Positions 46,623-56,824 of a stretch of DNA of 64,000 nt are shown piece by piece. Position 1 is the stretch's first letter; each line of letters begins with the position of its first letter. The translations under genes were made by a program, and so were the position numbers. The stretch lies in the NCBI RefSeq assembly GCF_022760805.1, contig NZ_JAIVFL010000001.1, forward strand, positions 3,100,001 to 3,164,000. The letters are read 5' to 3'. The notes under the pieces are model-generated. The model searched no databases. It had not been told where the DNA came from and was given only the letters and a program-made list of their open reading frames with translations. The stretch comes from Candidatus Mycolicibacterium alkanivorans (GTDB lineage: Bacteria; Actinomycetota; Actinomycetes; Mycobacteriales; Mycobacteriaceae).

Positions 46623-47897
46623 TTAACGCCCTCGAGTGCTGCGCTTGCCCGTTGGTCGGCCCGCGCGCGAACCGGACGGACGGACCGGGCGTGCGCCCGG
46701 AGCCGGCTTGTTGCCGGCCGCGACCGCAACCGCCTCGGTGGCAGCGGCCTCGGTGGTCTCGGTGGCACCCGAGCTCGCGGCGGCCGGCTTGCGCCGGTTG
46801 ACCACCCGGCGGGTGTGGGTGCGTACCTTGTCGGTGCGCTCCCGCAGGGTTACGAGCAGCGGCGTGGCGAAGAAGATCGACGAGTAGGTGCCGACGATGA
46901 TGCCGACCAGCTGGACCAGCGCCAGGTCCTTCAGGGTGCCGACGCCAAGCAGCCAAACCGCGACCACGATCAGCGCCAGCACCGGCAGGATCGAGATGAG
47001 GCTGGTGTTGATCGACCGCATGAAGGTCTGGTTGATGGCCAGGTTCGCCTGCTCGGCGAAGGTGCGCCGGGTGGTGTGCTCGAAGCCGTGGGTGTTCTCC
47101 TCGACCTTGTCGAACACGATGACCGTATCGTAGAGCGAGAAGCCCAGGATGGTCAGCAGACCGATGACGGTGGCGGGACTGACCTCGAAGCCCACCAGCG
47201 AGTAGACGCCCGCGGTCGCGGTCAGGTCGAAGCCCAGCGCGGCCAGCGCCGAGACCGCCATGTACTTCTCGTAGCGGATGGTGATGTAGATACCGACCAG
47301 CACGAGGAACACCGCCAGCGCGATGAGCGCCTTCCTGGTGATCTGGTCACCCCAGGTCTCCGAGACCGCCGAGTCGCTGATGGCCGTCGGGCTGGCCTTG
47401 CCGTCGGGCCCCTTGGGCTGGAACTTCTGGAACAGCGCGTCGCGCAGCTCCGCGGTCTGGTCGCTGTTGAGCGTCTCCGAGCGGATCTGCATGGTGGCGG
47501 CCGAGCCGTTGCCGACCACGACCACCGCCTCGGCGTCCTTGCCGATCGCCTGCCGGAAGGTCTCCTCGACCTGGCTGACGGTGGCATCGCCACGCGGGAA
47601 CGACACCTTGGTGCCGCCCTGGAAGTCGATGCCGAAGGTGAAGCCCCTCAGCACGATGCTGGCCACCGCGATCGCGATGATCAGACCGCTGATGGCGAAC
47701 CACAGCTTGCGGCGTCCGACCACCTCGAAGGCGCCGGTGCCCGTGTACAGGCGGGTGAAGAAGCTGTGGCGCGGCAGCTGCGATTCGACGGCCTCGACCG
47801 CGGTGGACTCCGGTTCGGTCGCCTCGGTCACGGTGTCGCCGTCCTCGGTGATGTCAGTGGTGTCGTTGGTGTCGGTGGTGTCAGTGGTGTCAGCCAT
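46623..47897 (-). CDS. secF: Protein translocase subunit SecF
   Basis: A 424-residue membrane protein with six predicted helices and the SecF signature GIDFQGGTKVSF after helix 1; LVGIYITIRYEKYMAVSALAALGFD and GFSLYDTVIVFDKVEENTHG belong to the core. With SecD it uses the proton gradient to aid Sec export. The N-terminus is unusually rich in Asp/Thr (DTTDT repeats), and the C-tail is long and Ala/Pro/Arg-rich. ATG 47897 leaves a four-base gap to secD; a GTG at 47909 overlapping secD is also possible. Confidence 0.95.
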   Translation of the reverse strand: MADTTDTTDTNDTTDITEDGDTVTEATEPESTAVEAVESQLPRHSFFTRLYTGTGAFEVVGRRKLWFAISGLIIAIAVASIVLRGFTFGIDFQGGTKVSFPRGDATVSQVEETFRQAIGKDAEAVVVVGNGSAATMQIRSETLNSDQTAELRDALFQKFQPKGPDGKASPTAISDSAVSETWGDQITRKALIALAVFLVLVGIYITIRYEKYMAVSALAALGFDLTATAGVYSLVGFEVSPATVIGLLTILGFSLYDTVIVFDKVEENTHGFEHTTRRTFAEQANLAINQTFMRSINTSLISILPVLALIVVAVWLLGVGTLKDLALVQLVGIIVGTYSSIFFATPLLVTLRERTDKVRTHTRRVVNRRKPAAASSGATETTEAAATEAVAVAAGNKPAPGARPVRPSGSRAGRPTGKRSTRGR

Positions 47898-47901
47898 GGC
47901 C

Positions 47902-49731
47902 TTACCCACGTCCCGTCGAGACCGTAGTAGTAGCGGCCCGGCGTTCCCGGGCGATCTGCTGCACTGCGCCCAGCCCGTTGAAGGCCGGCTTGGACAGCGT
48001 CGTCGACTTCGACGCCAGGTACACCAGCGGCCAGGTGACCAAGAACACCACGACGACGTCGAGAATGGTGGTCAGGCCGAGGGTGAACGCGAAGCCCTTC
48101 ACCTGGCCGACGGCCAGGAAGTACAGCACGGCGGCGGCCAGGAAGCTCACGGCGTTGCCCGACAGAATCGTCTTGCGCGCCCGCGCCCAACCGCGCGGCA
48201 CCGCCGAACGGAACGAGCGGCCCTCTCGGATCTCGTCCTTGATGCGTTCGAAGAACACCACGAACGAGTCGGCCGTGGTTCCGATACCGATGATCAGACC
48301 GGCGATACCGGCGAGGTCCAGCGTGTAGTTGATGTATCTGCCGAGCAGCACAAGGATGCCGAACACCATGGCGCCGGACGCCACCAGCGACAGCGCCGTC
48401 AGCAACCCGAGCACGCGGTAGTAGATCAGCGAGTACACCAGCACCAGGGCCAGGCCGATGGCACCGGCGATCAGGCCGGCCCGAAGCGATGTCAATCCCA
48501 GTGTCGCCGAGACTGTTTCGGCCTCCGACGACTCGAACGACAGCGGCAGCGAACCGTACTTGAGCACGTTGGCCAACTGCTTGGCGGTGTCGGCGGTGAA
48601 CGGCGGGTTGCCGCCGCTGATCTGGGTGCGCCCGCCCGGAATGGCCTCCCGGATCTGCGGGGCGCTGACCACCTGGGAGTCCAGGGTGAACGCCGTCTGG
48701 GTGCCGATGTTGGCGGCGGTGAAGTCGGCCCACGTGGTGGCGGCCTTGTCCTTGAACTCCACATCGACGACGTAGGCGCCGCTCTGCTGGTCTAAGCCCG
48801 AGGACGCGTTCTTGATCTGGTCGCCGCTGATGATCGACTTGTCCAGTACGTAGATGTATTTGTGGTCCTGCGAGCAGGTCACCAGCGGCAGGTCGGGGTC
48901 GTCGTTACCGGCGAGCACGTCCTCCTGGTCGCACTTGCCTGCCATGTACTGCACGGCCAGCAGGAGCAGGTTCTGGTTGGTGCTCTGCCGCAGTTCCTTC
49001 TCGAACTTGATCCGCGCGGCGAGGTCCTTGCGCGGGTCCGGCGGACCGGGCGGCGGCGCCGGCTGGCCCGGTGCGGGGGCCGCGGCCGGCGGGGCCTGGT
49101 CACCCGGGCCCGGCGCCGTCGACGGGGCCGGCGCACCAGGGGTGGGCTCCCCCGGGCTGGGCGTGGGCTCCAGCGGATACGGCCGCGGCTGCGGCGCCGG
49201 CGCAGCCGGGTTCTCCACCGCCGGCGCAGCCGGGTTCTCCACCGCCGGTGCAGCCGGCGGTGGTTCGACCGGAGGTGCGCCGGGCGGCGGGCCGCCGGGG
49301 CCGCCGGGCTGACCCGCGGCTTGCTGGGTCTGCTGCTTGATCGCCTCGACCGGGATGGGCTGGCCGATCACCGGCCGGATGAACAGCCGCGCGGTCTGCC
49401 CGAGGTTGCGGGCCTCGTTGCCGTCGTTACCGGGAACGGTGATCACCAGGTTGTCGCCGTCGATCACCACCTCCGAGCCCGAGACGCCCAGACCGTTCAC
49501 ACGCGCGCCGATGATCTGCTGCGCCTGGTTGAGGGCATCGCGGGTGGGCTTGGAGCCGTCCGGGGTGCGCGCGGTCAGCGTGACACGGGTGCCACCCTGC
49601 AGGTCGATGCCCAGTTTGGGCTTGGCGTGCTTGTCGCCGGTGAGGAAAACGAGCAGGTAGACGCCGATGAGCAGGACCAGGAACAGCGCCAGGTAGCGGT
49701 ACGGATGCACCGGCGCCGAAGACGATGCCAC
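47902..49731 (-). CDS. secD: Protein translocase subunit SecD
   Basis: A 609-residue membrane protein: helix 1 ([18 protein letters not shown]), the SecD motif [13 protein letters not shown], a large periplasmic domain, and a five-helix RND-like block with [20 protein letters not shown]. Within the periplasmic domain is a Pro/Ala-rich insertion of roughly 100 residues containing a PAVENPA repeat, longer than in most bacteria but common in actinobacteria. GTG 49729-49731 follows AGGAGA. Followed by secF, preceded by yajC. Confidence 0.95.
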   Translation of the reverse strand: MASSSAPVHPYRYLALFLVLLIGVYLLVFLTGDKHAKPKLGIDLQGGTRVTLTARTPDGSKPTRDALNQAQQIIGARVNGLGVSGSEVVIDGDNLVITVPGNDGNEARNLGQTARLFIRPVIGQPIPVEAIKQQTQQAAGQPGGPGGPPPGAPPVEPPPAAPAVENPAAPAVENPAAPAPQPRPYPLEPTPSPGEPTPGAPAPSTAPGPGDQAPPAAAPAPGQPAPPPGPPDPRKDLAARIKFEKELRQSTNQNLLLLAVQYMAGKCDQEDVLAGNDDPDLPLVTCSQDHKYIYVLDKSIISGDQIKNASSGLDQQSGAYVVDVEFKDKAATTWADFTAANIGTQTAFTLDSQVVSAPQIREAIPGGRTQISGGNPPFTADTAKQLANVLKYGSLPLSFESSEAETVSATLGLTSLRAGLIAGAIGLALVLVYSLIYYRVLGLLTALSLVASGAMVFGILVLLGRYINYTLDLAGIAGLIIGIGTTADSFVVFFERIKDEIREGRSFRSAVPRGWARARKTILSGNAVSFLAAAVLYFLAVGQVKGFAFTLGLTTILDVVVVFLVTWPLVYLASKSTTLSKPAFNGLGAVQQIARERRAATTTVSTGRG

Positions 49732-49827
49732 GTTGTTGTCTCTCCTAGGTGTGTGCCGCGATCCGCTCGGCAAGGTGCGTGCGAGATGCGTCGGTTCTCG
49801 CTAGAGGGTACGGGGCGAGACTGGCGA

Positions 49828-50178
49828 TCAGTCTTTGGTCAGGCGGTCCGCGTCGCTTTCGGTGATCTCGGCCGCGGTCGACGCCGACGAAGCGGGCGCC
49901 GATTCGTCGATCTCGGGGGTCTCCGGCTCGACGCGGTCGCGGACGGCCAGCTTCATCCAGGTGGTCACTACACCCGGGGCGATCTCCAGGTCGACGGTGT
50001 CGTCGGTGATGCCGGTGATGGTGGCCTGCAGGCCGGAGGTGGTGTGCACGCGGTCGCCGACGCGCAGCGACTCGTGCAGGTCGATGGTGGCCTGCATGGC
50101 CTTGCGCTGCCGGCGCGAGGCGAACCACATGAACGCGCCCATGATGATGATCAGGGGCAGGAAGATGACTAGATCCAT
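49828..50178 (-). CDS. yajC: Preprotein translocase subunit YajC
   Basis: A 116-residue protein with one N-terminal membrane helix (MDLVIFLPLIIIMGAFMWF), a basic RRQRKAMQ turn, and the SH3-like YajC core SLRVGDRVHTTSGLQATITGI. It associates with SecDF. The ATG at 50176-50178 gives the usual start right before the helix. It heads the yajC-secD-secF-lipoprotein-apt-rel series. Confidence 0.94.
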   Translation of the reverse strand: MDLVIFLPLIIIMGAFMWFASRRQRKAMQATIDLHESLRVGDRVHTTSGLQATITGITDDTVDLEIAPGVVTTWMKLAVRDRVEPETPEIDESAPASSASTAAEITESDADRLTKD

Positions 50179-50401
50179 GACAGCACTTTCAGATCGGGTG
50201 CGGGGACAACGGCCGCGTGACCGGCCGGCCACGGGCTTCCTAAGTGACCAGTGTGCCATTGGCGGTGCAGGCCATCGGTCGCACCACCGTCGACCGGGTC
50301 GACGGGGCACCATTTCCCGGCTGACGACAACCGATTCCGTCGAAAATCAGTCTCTCAACGACGCAAGCCATTAAATCTCCCCCCGCTCACCACGTTTTCA
50401 G

Positions 50402-50429
50402 TTGCGTCGCGCGTTCTCCCCGATAGGCT
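50402..50429 (+). promoter_or_regulatory. Possible original gabT promoter, now cut off by the IS
   Basis: TTGCGT (50402-50407), a 16-base spacer and TAGGCT (50424-50429) form a fair SigA-type promoter pointing toward gabT. Without the IS1182 element it would lie about 50 bases before the gabT start; now 2,004 bases intervene. Promoter activity is inferred from sequence only. Confidence 0.35.
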
Positions 50430-50466
50430 CTGATCGACCGCTTCGTCCAGCGCCGCCTTCGCCTAG

Positions 50467-52466
50467 GAGGGCACTGAACAACGGGTGGGTCGGATCTTGG
50501 CCGGCGTGGCGGCGGTGGTCCGGGATTTCCCGAAATGCGTTGGTGGGAACTGGGGCCGACGTCACGGTGACTTGGTGGCTGGTGGTGAACTGGGTCGGTC
50601 CGGAGGCGCTGGCGGTCAGGTCAGGGCCCAGGCCCCGTCGCGGTGGGTGAGGCCGGCGTTGACCAGGGTGCGCAGGTTGATCGCGGCGGCCCGGTTGCGC
50701 AGCCAGGCGTGGTTCTTGGTGACACCGAGGTAGCGCAGCTTGACCCGGCGCCCACGCTGGGTGGCGACCCAGGCGATGATGCGTTCCACGCTGGACCGGG
50801 TCGGGTAGTCCCGTTCGAACTCAGGGGTGCGGGCCTGCGCGCGGGCCGCGCGCAGCAGGGCCTGGTGCTCGTGGATGCTCATCGACCGGCCGTCGGCGGC
50901 GGTGGTGCATTGGTCGCGCAGCGGGCAACCGGCACACAGCTTGCCGAAGGTGACGCTGCGTTTAGGGCTCATGACCCGGGTGTGCCCGCCCGGGCAGGTG
51001 ACGGTGCGCGCCTGCCCGTCGATGGTGAAGTCGTCGAGGGTGAACCCGCCGGGCACGGCCGGGCACAGCGGCTTCGGTTTGATCACCGTGTCGTGCCCGC
51101 CGTCGCGGTACTTCGCGCGGGCCTCGCCGGTGCCGTACGCGGAGTCGCCGTACACCTCGAGCCCCGACCGGCGCCCGTTCTCGGCGGTCCCGGCGGCCAC
51201 CCCATCGACAACCGCACCAACCCAGGAGGATGAGGAGGAGTCCTCGCCCGTGTGCCGGCTTCGGGCCGGATCCGGTTGCGTCGCACCGTCATCGGTGCCG
51301 CCCGGTGTGTCGGCGGCGGGCGGCGTGTCGGCGGTGGGCGGGGCCGCGTCCGGGCCCGCGTCGTCGGCGCCGGTGCCGTGGTAGCTGTCGCGGGCGATCA
51401 TCTGCTCTCCGACCACGGCGTCGCTGCCCTCCTCGCCGGCGGCCCTGGTCAGCTCGGTGTCGGTGATCAACCCGGTCTCCGGTTCGGTCGCGACGTGCCC
51501 GCGGAATCCGTCCTTACGGTTTGACTTCGACTTGCGGGTGTGCCGGGCCTCGGTGTCCACCGTCGAGATCACCCGGTCGTGGGCGACTTTGCGGGCGATA
51601 CGCCACCGCCCGTCGGTGCCGTCGGAGCCGTCGGCGGGTTCCACGTCCTGCCCGGCGACCAACGCCAACAAACCCAACGCGTCCGCCGCGGTCGCCTCCC
51701 GCTGCGGCGCGTCCGGTCCGGTCAGCTCGGCCAGCACCGCCAACGCGTCACACACCAGCACCGACACCAGCTCCTGTTTGGCAGCAGGGTCGTCCCAATC
51801 GATGTCCGGCTTGCCGGGTTTCGCGTAGTCCAGCTTCGCGACCCGCGCTATCACCGCGGCCGCGCCGGGCACCAGCCGCGCCGCCTTCCGCATCGCCGCC
51901 ACCAGCTGGGTCACCGTGTCCTGGGTGGCGACCGCGTCGTCGAACACCGTCGAATCCACGCACCGCTTACGCCGCCCGGTCAGTACCCCGGTGTCGGCGA
52001 TCACCCGCGCGACCGCGTCGAACACCCGGTCCGGGCGATCCGACCTTGCGATCCGCTTGCGCCAGTACACCAGCGTCGACGGATCGAACGAGGTCTGGCT
52101 CAACGACCGTCCACACGCCACCTTCCACCGGATGTCGAACCGCAACGCCTCCGCGGTCTGCGGATCGGATAGGTCGTAGAGCTCCTTGAGCACCAGCACC
52201 GACCCGACCAGATCCGCCGGCAGCGACGGCCGCCCCGTCGCCGAGGGGAACAGGTCGGCGATGAACTCATCCGGAAACAACTCCGCCCGGTGCTCAGCCA
52301 GAAACGCGAACACGCTCCCCTCCGGCACCAGCTCCCCGACCAGCGCCTGCGCGTCCAACAACTCCCGCTCCGACCGCGTAATCCCTTGCACCACAACATC
52401 ATCACACGACACACCACCCACGGCCGTCAGACACGCCACCCACCGGAGGGGTTATTCAGTGCCCTC
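50467..52466 (-). mobile_element. Complete IS1182-family insertion sequence, 2,000 bp
   Basis: Inverted termini GAGGGCACTGAACAAC (left) and GAGGGCACTGAATAAC (right, read inward) differ by one base. They are flanked on both sides by CTAG (50463-50466 and 52467-52470), the palindromic 4-bp target duplication typical of IS1182-family elements. The element is exactly 2,000 bp and encodes one transposase on the minus strand. Intact ends and an intact frame suggest a recent, possibly still active, copy. It separates yajC from gabT. Confidence 0.92.
50616..52439 (-). CDS. IS1182-family transposase
   Basis: A 607-residue DDE transposase. The N-terminal DUF772-type domain is SVFAFLAEHRAELFPDEFIADLFPS ... 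LVLKELYDLSDPQTAEALRFD. It is followed by the catalytic region with CVDSTVFDDAVATQ, DGFRGHVATEPETGLITDTE and VYGDSAYGTGEARA, a Cys-containing insert (LCAGCPLRDQC), and a C-terminal ERIIAWVATQRGRRVKLRYLGVTKN. The frame is intact. GTG 52439 is used; a later GTG at 52391 just before QGITRSERELL is as likely the true start. An Asp/Thr/Pro-rich insertion (about residues 350-405) is notable. Confidence 0.9.
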   Translation of the reverse strand: MACLTAVGGVSCDDVVVQGITRSERELLDAQALVGELVPEGSVFAFLAEHRAELFPDEFIADLFPSATGRPSLPADLVGSVLVLKELYDLSDPQTAEALRFDIRWKVACGRSLSQTSFDPSTLVYWRKRIARSDRPDRVFDAVARVIADTGVLTGRRKRCVDSTVFDDAVATQDTVTQLVAAMRKAARLVPGAAAVIARVAKLDYAKPGKPDIDWDDPAAKQELVSVLVCDALAVLAELTGPDAPQREATAADALGLLALVAGQDVEPADGSDGTDGRWRIARKVAHDRVISTVDTEARHTRKSKSNRKDGFRGHVATEPETGLITDTELTRAAGEEGSDAVVGEQMIARDSYHGTGADDAGPDAAPPTADTPPAADTPGGTDDGATQPDPARSRHTGEDSSSSSWVGAVVDGVAAGTAENGRRSGLEVYGDSAYGTGEARAKYRDGGHDTVIKPKPLCPAVPGGFTLDDFTIDGQARTVTCPGGHTRVMSPKRSVTFGKLCAGCPLRDQCTTAADGRSMSIHEHQALLRAARAQARTPEFERDYPTRSSVERIIAWVATQRGRRVKLRYLGVTKNHAWLRNRAAAINLRTLVNAGLTHRDGAWALT

Positions 52467-52480
52467 CTAGGGGAACTGTC

Positions 52481-53824
52481 GTGACCACCGTCGAGCAGAG
52501 CCGCAAACTCGTCACCGAGATCCCCGGACCAGGGTCCGTCGAACTGGCCAAGCGCCGCGTCGCGGCGGTATCGCACGCTGTGGGTGTCACGATGCCGGTC
52601 TTTGCGGGGCGGGCCGGCGGCGGCATCATCGAGGACGTCGACGGGAACCGGCTCATCGATCTGGGCTCCGGCATCGCGGTGACGACGATCGGCAACTCCT
52701 CACCCCGGGTCATCGACGCGGTGCGCGCGCAGGTTGCCGACTTCACCCACACGTGTTTCATGGTGACGCCCTACGAGCAGTACATCGCCGTCGCCGAGCA
52801 CCTCAACCGGCTCACGCCTGGTTCGTACGAGAAGCGCTCGGCATTGTTCAATTCCGGCGCCGAGGCGGTGGAGAACGCGATCAAGATCGCCCGGGCCTAC
52901 ACCCGTAAGACCGCGGTGGTGGCCTTCGACCACGCCTACCACGGCCGGACCAACCTCACCATGGCGCTGACCGCCAAGTCGATGCCCTACAAGAGCGGCT
53001 TCGGTCCGTTCGCGCCGGAGGTCTACCGCGCCCCGATGTCCTACCCCTACCGCGACGGCCTGATCGACAAGGAGTGGGCCACCGACGGCGAACTGGCTGC
53101 CGAGCGGGCGCTGAGCGTCATCGACAAACAGATCGGCGCCGCCAACCTGGCCGCGGTCATCATCGAACCCATCCAGGGCGAGGGCGGGTTCATCGTTCCG
53201 GCGCCCGGCTTCCTGCCGACGCTGCGCGCGTGGTGCGCGGACAACGACGTGGTGTTCATCGCCGATGAGGTGCAGTCCGGATTCGCCCGCACCGGTGCGA
53301 TGTTCGCCTGCGAGGACGAGGGCATCGAGCCGGACCTGATCGTCACCGCGAAGGGCATCGCCGACGGGCTGCCGCTGGCCGCAGTGACCGGCCGCGCCGA
53401 GATCATGGACGCCCCGCACGTGAGCGGGCTCGGCGGCACCTACGGCGGTAATCCGGTGGCGTGCGCGGCGGCGCTGGCCACCATCGAGACCATCGAGCTC
53501 GACGGGCTGCTCGACCGGGCCAAGCACATCGAGGCGCTGATGAAGGACAAGCTCGGCCGGATGCAGGCCGACGACGACCGCATCGGTGACGTCCGCGGCC
53601 GTGGTGCCATGATCGCCGTCGAGCTGGTGAAGTCAGGTAGCGCCGACCCCGATCCCGACCTGACCAAAACCCTTGCCGCCAAAGCTCATTCGCAGGGTGT
53701 GCTGGTACTCACCTGTGGCACATTCGGCAACATCCTGCGCTTCCTGCCGCCGCTGACCATCAGCGACGACCTGCTGCTGGAAGGCCTCGACGTGCTGGCC
53801 GGGCTCCTCGCCGAGATCAAGTAA
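52481..53824 (+). CDS. gabT: 4-aminobutyrate--2-oxoglutarate transaminase
   Basis: A 447-residue class III PLP aminotransferase with the PLP-lysine region [18 protein letters not shown], Asp in [14 protein letters not shown] and the substrate region [16 protein letters not shown]. It converts GABA to succinate semialdehyde. The GTG at 52481 uses AGGGG, part of which comes from the CTAG copy left by the IS1182 insertion only 14 bases upstream, so the ribosome site was preserved while the promoter was displaced. Followed by an aldehyde dehydrogenase gene after 10 bases. Confidence 0.93.
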   Translation: MTTVEQSRKLVTEIPGPGSVELAKRRVAAVSHAVGVTMPVFAGRAGGGIIEDVDGNRLIDLGSGIAVTTIGNSSPRVIDAVRAQVADFTHTCFMVTPYEQYIAVAEHLNRLTPGSYEKRSALFNSGAEAVENAIKIARAYTRKTAVVAFDHAYHGRTNLTMALTAKSMPYKSGFGPFAPEVYRAPMSYPYRDGLIDKEWATDGELAAERALSVIDKQIGAANLAAVIIEPIQGEGGFIVPAPGFLPTLRAWCADNDVVFIADEVQSGFARTGAMFACEDEGIEPDLIVTAKGIADGLPLAAVTGRAEIMDAPHVSGLGGTYGGNPVACAAALATIETIELDGLLDRAKHIEALMKDKLGRMQADDDRIGDVRGRGAMIAVELVKSGSADPDPDLTKTLAAKAHSQGVLVLTCGTFGNILRFLPPLTISDDLLLEGLDVLAGLLAEIK

Positions 53825-53834
53825 GGAGATTCGC

Positions 53835-55271
53835 ATGACAACTGTGAAGAACTTCATCGGCGGCGAACTCGTAGACTCCGTCAGCGGGGCCACCATGCCG
53901 ATCGTCGACCCGTCCACCGGTGAGAAGTACGGCACCGCACCGATTTCCAACGAACAGGACATCGACAACGCCTACGCAGCCGCGGCCAAGGCGTTCGCCG
54001 ACTGGAAGCGCACCACGCCGTCGCAGCGACAGAAGGCGCTGCTGGGGTTCGCCGACGACGTGGAGAAGGCCGCCGCCGACCTGGTGGCCGCCGAAGGACG
54101 CAACACCGGCAAGCCCAACCACGTCACGCTGGCCGAAGAGATCCCCCCGATGGTCGACCAGATCCGGTTCTTCGCCGGCGCGGCACGCATTCTCGAGGGC
54201 AAGTCCGCCGGCGAGTACATGGAGAACCACACCTCGTGGATCCGTCGCGAGCCTGTCGGCGTGGTCGGCCAGGTGGCGCCGTGGAACTACCCGATGATGA
54301 TGGCAATCTGGAAGTTCTGTCCGGCCATCGCCGCGGGAAACACCGTGGTGCTCAAGCCCAGCGACACCACCCCGGTTTCCACCGTGATGCTGGCCGAGAT
54401 CGCCGCCAGACACTTCCCGCCGGGCGTGCTCAACGTGGTGTGCGGCGACCGGGTCACCGGCGCTTCGGTGGTGGCCCATCCGACTCCGCAGATGGTGTCG
54501 ATCACCGGTTCGGTGGCCGCCGGTCGTGCCGTCGCGGTCAGCGCGGGCGGCAACCTCAAGCGCACCCATCTCGAACTCGGCGGCAAGGCGCCGGTCATCG
54601 TCTTCGACGACGCCGACATCGCCGCCGCCGCAGAGGGTATCGCGGTCGCCGGTTACTTCAACGCCGGTCAGGACTGCACCGCGGCGACCCGGGTGCTGGC
54701 CCGCGCCGGCGTCGCCGAGGAACTGACCGCCGCGCTGGCCGAGCAGGCCAAGGGTGCGGCCACCACCTTCGGTCGCGCCGCCGACGACGAGGACGCCTGG
54801 GTGCCGCCGGTCAACAACCCCAACCAGCTCGAGCGCGTGCTCGGCTTCCTGGCCGACGTGCCGTCGCACGCGACCGTCGCCGCAGGCGGAAACCGCCAGG
54901 GCGACAAGGGTTTCTACATCGAACCCACCGTGATCGGCGGTCTGCTGCAGAACGATCGCCACATCCAGGAGGAGATCTTCGGCCCGGTGATCACCGTGCA
55001 GTCCTTCGCCGACGAGGACGAGGCCATCGCGTGGGCCAATGGCGTCGAATACGGCCTCGCCTCGTCGGTGTGGACCAAGGACGTCTCGCGGGCGTTGCGG
55101 GTGTCGGCCGCGCTGGACTTCGGCTGCGTGTGGATCAACACCCATATCCCACTGGTCGCCGAGATGCCACACGGTGGATACAAGTCCTCCGGTCATGGCA
55201 AGGACCTGTCGATGTACGGACTCGAGGACTACACCCGCATCAAGCACGTGATGGCCTACACGGGCGGCTGA
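53835..55271 (+). CDS. Aldehyde dehydrogenase, gamma-aminobutyraldehyde dehydrogenase type
   Basis: A 478-residue enzyme with catalytic Cys in [14 protein letters not shown], Glu in [16 protein letters not shown], and [23 protein letters not shown]. The [10 protein letters not shown] block is that of gamma-aminobutyraldehyde (1-pyrroline) dehydrogenases in putrescine breakdown, rather than succinate-semialdehyde dehydrogenases. It would make the GABA used by gabT, 10 bases upstream with AAGGAG before ATG 53835. In M. tuberculosis gabT is instead followed by fadD9, so this gene is a local difference. Confidence 0.88.
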   Translation: MTTVKNFIGGELVDSVSGATMPIVDPSTGEKYGTAPISNEQDIDNAYAAAAKAFADWKRTTPSQRQKALLGFADDVEKAAADLVAAEGRNTGKPNHVTLAEEIPPMVDQIRFFAGAARILEGKSAGEYMENHTSWIRREPVGVVGQVAPWNYPMMMAIWKFCPAIAAGNTVVLKPSDTTPVSTVMLAEIAARHFPPGVLNVVCGDRVTGASVVAHPTPQMVSITGSVAAGRAVAVSAGGNLKRTHLELGGKAPVIVFDDADIAAAAEGIAVAGYFNAGQDCTAATRVLARAGVAEELTAALAEQAKGAATTFGRAADDEDAWVPPVNNPNQLERVLGFLADVPSHATVAAGGNRQGDKGFYIEPTVIGGLLQNDRHIQEEIFGPVITVQSFADEDEAIAWANGVEYGLASSVWTKDVSRALRVSAALDFGCVWINTHIPLVAEMPHGGYKSSGHGKDLSMYGLEDYTRIKHVMAYTGG

Positions 55272-55274
55272 GCC

Positions 55275-55344
55275 CCCTGGCGAGCAGACACAAAAGTCCC
55301 CAAACACTCGGCGTGTCGGGGACTTTTGTGTCTGCTCGCCAGGG
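55275..55344. terminator. 27-bp perfect inverted repeat
   Basis: Arms 55275-55301 and 55318-55344 are perfectly complementary over 27 bases with a 16-base loop (which holds an additional ACAC/GTGT pair). It begins four bases after the gabT-operon stop and ends seven bases before the convergent DUF1304 gene end. It should work as a strong bidirectional terminator. The arm contains a run of A/T (caaaag), giving a short U-tract on either strand. Confidence 0.75.
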
Positions 55345-55350
55345 ACCGGT

Positions 55351-55734
55351 TTAGACGAGCGCGATCACCAGCAAGACGACGGCGATCAGCGGAAAGGCAC
55401 CCTGGATGATGGCCGCACGGGCCTTGTCCGGTGACGAGGCCAGCAGCACCACCGCGGCGGCGAGCATCGAGCCGACGCCAGCGAACACCAACGCCGCGCC
55501 AACACCTTTGTGGCCCATGGCCACAGCGATGATGCCGACGGCCGACACAATCGCCAGGAACAGGTTGTAGAAGCCCTGGTTGAACGCCAGAACCTTGGTG
55601 GTCTGGGCTTCTTCAGCGCTGGTGCCGAACACCGCGCGGGTCCGCGGCATGGTCCAGGTGAGTGACTCCATGACGAAGATATAGGCGTGCAGCAGCGCGG
55701 CGAGGCCGGCGAAAACCAGTGCGGCGATGGTCAT
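55351..55734 (-). CDS. DUF1304 family membrane protein
   Basis: A 127-residue integral membrane protein with four helices (ALVFAGLAALLHAYIFVMESL, FNQGFYNLFLAIVSAVGIIAV, GVGAALVFAGVGSMLAAAVVLLA, GAFPLIAVVLLVIAL). The HAYIFVMESLTW and FNQGFYNLFLA blocks are typical of DUF1304. Function unknown. The last gene on the minus strand below ruvB, from which it is separated by 22 bases; its 3' end faces the long inverted repeat. Confidence 0.9.
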   Translation of the reverse strand: MTIAALVFAGLAALLHAYIFVMESLTWTMPRTRAVFGTSAEEAQTTKVLAFNQGFYNLFLAIVSAVGIIAVAMGHKGVGAALVFAGVGSMLAAAVVLLASSPDKARAAIIQGAFPLIAVVLLVIALV

Positions 55735-55756
55735 GTGGCGCTCCGTTCGTCACGGT

Positions 55757-56824
55757 TCACTCGAAGAGCCCGGCCTGGCCGAGCCCGCTGGCGCGCGGCG
55801 GCGGCACCTTCCCGAGGTGCGTCCAGGCTAGTGGTGTGGCGACCCGGCCGCGCGGGGTTCGCGCGATCATGCCGGCGCGCACCAGGAACGGCTCACACAC
55901 CTCCTCGACGGTGGCGGCCTCCTCCCCGACCGCGACTGCCAGGGTGGACACACCCACCGGTCCGCCGCCGAAACTCTTGGTGAGCGCCGTGAGCACCGCG
56001 CGGTCCAGCCGGTCCAGGCCGAGCTCGTCGACGTCGTAGACCGCCAGCGCGGCCTTGGCGATGTCGCGGGTGATCACGCCGTCGGCGCGCACCTCCGCGT
56101 AGTCACGAACCCGGCGCAGCAGCCGGTTGGCGATGCGCGGCGTTCCCCGCGAGCGACGGGCGATCTCGGCGCCGGCCTCAGTGTCCAGCTCGATGCCGAG
56201 GATGCCCGCCGAGCGGGTCAGCACCCGCTCCAGCTCGGCAGGCTCGTAGAAGTCCATGTGCGCGGTGAAGCCGAACCGGTCGCGCAGCGGACCGGTCAGC
56301 GCTCCCGACCGGGTGGTGGCGCCGACGAGCGTGAACGGTGCGACCTCCAACGGAATCGACGTCGCCCCTGGGCCTTTGCCCACCACCACGTCGACCCGGA
56401 AGTCCTCCATCGCCAGGTACAGCATCTCCTCGGCGGGCCGGGCGATCCGGTGGATCTCGTCGATGAACAACACGTCGTGCTCGACGAGGTTGGACAGCAT
56501 CGCCGCGAGGTCACCGGCGCGCTCCAGAGCCGGGCCCGAGGTGACCCGCAGCGACGACCCCAGTTCGGCGGCGATGATCATGGCCAGCGACGTCTTGCCC
56601 AGCCCGGGCGGACCGGAGAGCAGGATGTGATCCGGTGTGCCGCCGCGGTTCCTGGCGCCCTCGATGACCAGCTGCAGCTGTTCGCGCACCCGCGGCTGGC
56701 CGATGAACTCCCTCAGCGTGCGGGGCCGCAGGCCGGCGTCGATATCGCCTTCGCCGACGCTGAGCATCGGCGAGACGTCCCGCTCGGAGACGTCGTCGAC
56801 GTCGTCGTCCTCGAACCGGCTCAT
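55757..56824 (-). CDS. ruvB: Holliday junction branch migration DNA helicase RuvB
   Basis: A 355-residue AAA+ ATPase with Walker [12 protein letters not shown], Walker B LFIDEIHR, sensor 1 VGATTRSG and C-terminal winged helix ([29 protein letters not shown]). It drives branch migration with RuvA. The ATG overlaps the ruvA stop in ATGA. Part of ruvCAB. Confidence 0.97.
   Translation of the reverse strand: MSRFEDDDVDDVSERDVSPMLSVGEGDIDAGLRPRTLREFIGQPRVREQLQLVIEGARNRGGTPDHILLSGPPGLGKTSLAMIIAAELGSSLRVTSGPALERAGDLAAMLSNLVEHDVLFIDEIHRIARPAEEMLYLAMEDFRVDVVVGKGPGATSIPLEVAPFTLVGATTRSGALTGPLRDRFGFTAHMDFYEPAELERVLTRSAGILGIELDTEAGAEIARRSRGTPRIANRLLRRVRDYAEVRADGVITRDIAKAALAVYDVDELGLDRLDRAVLTALTKSFGGGPVGVSTLAVAVGEEAATVEEVCEPFLVRAGMIARTPRGRVATPLAWTHLGKVPPPRASGLGQAGLFE

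Noticed and set aside
45228..47927. 899-codon plus-strand open frame opposite the solute-binding lipoprotein and secF
   Set aside because: It spans two well-defined genes on the other strand and has shadow composition.
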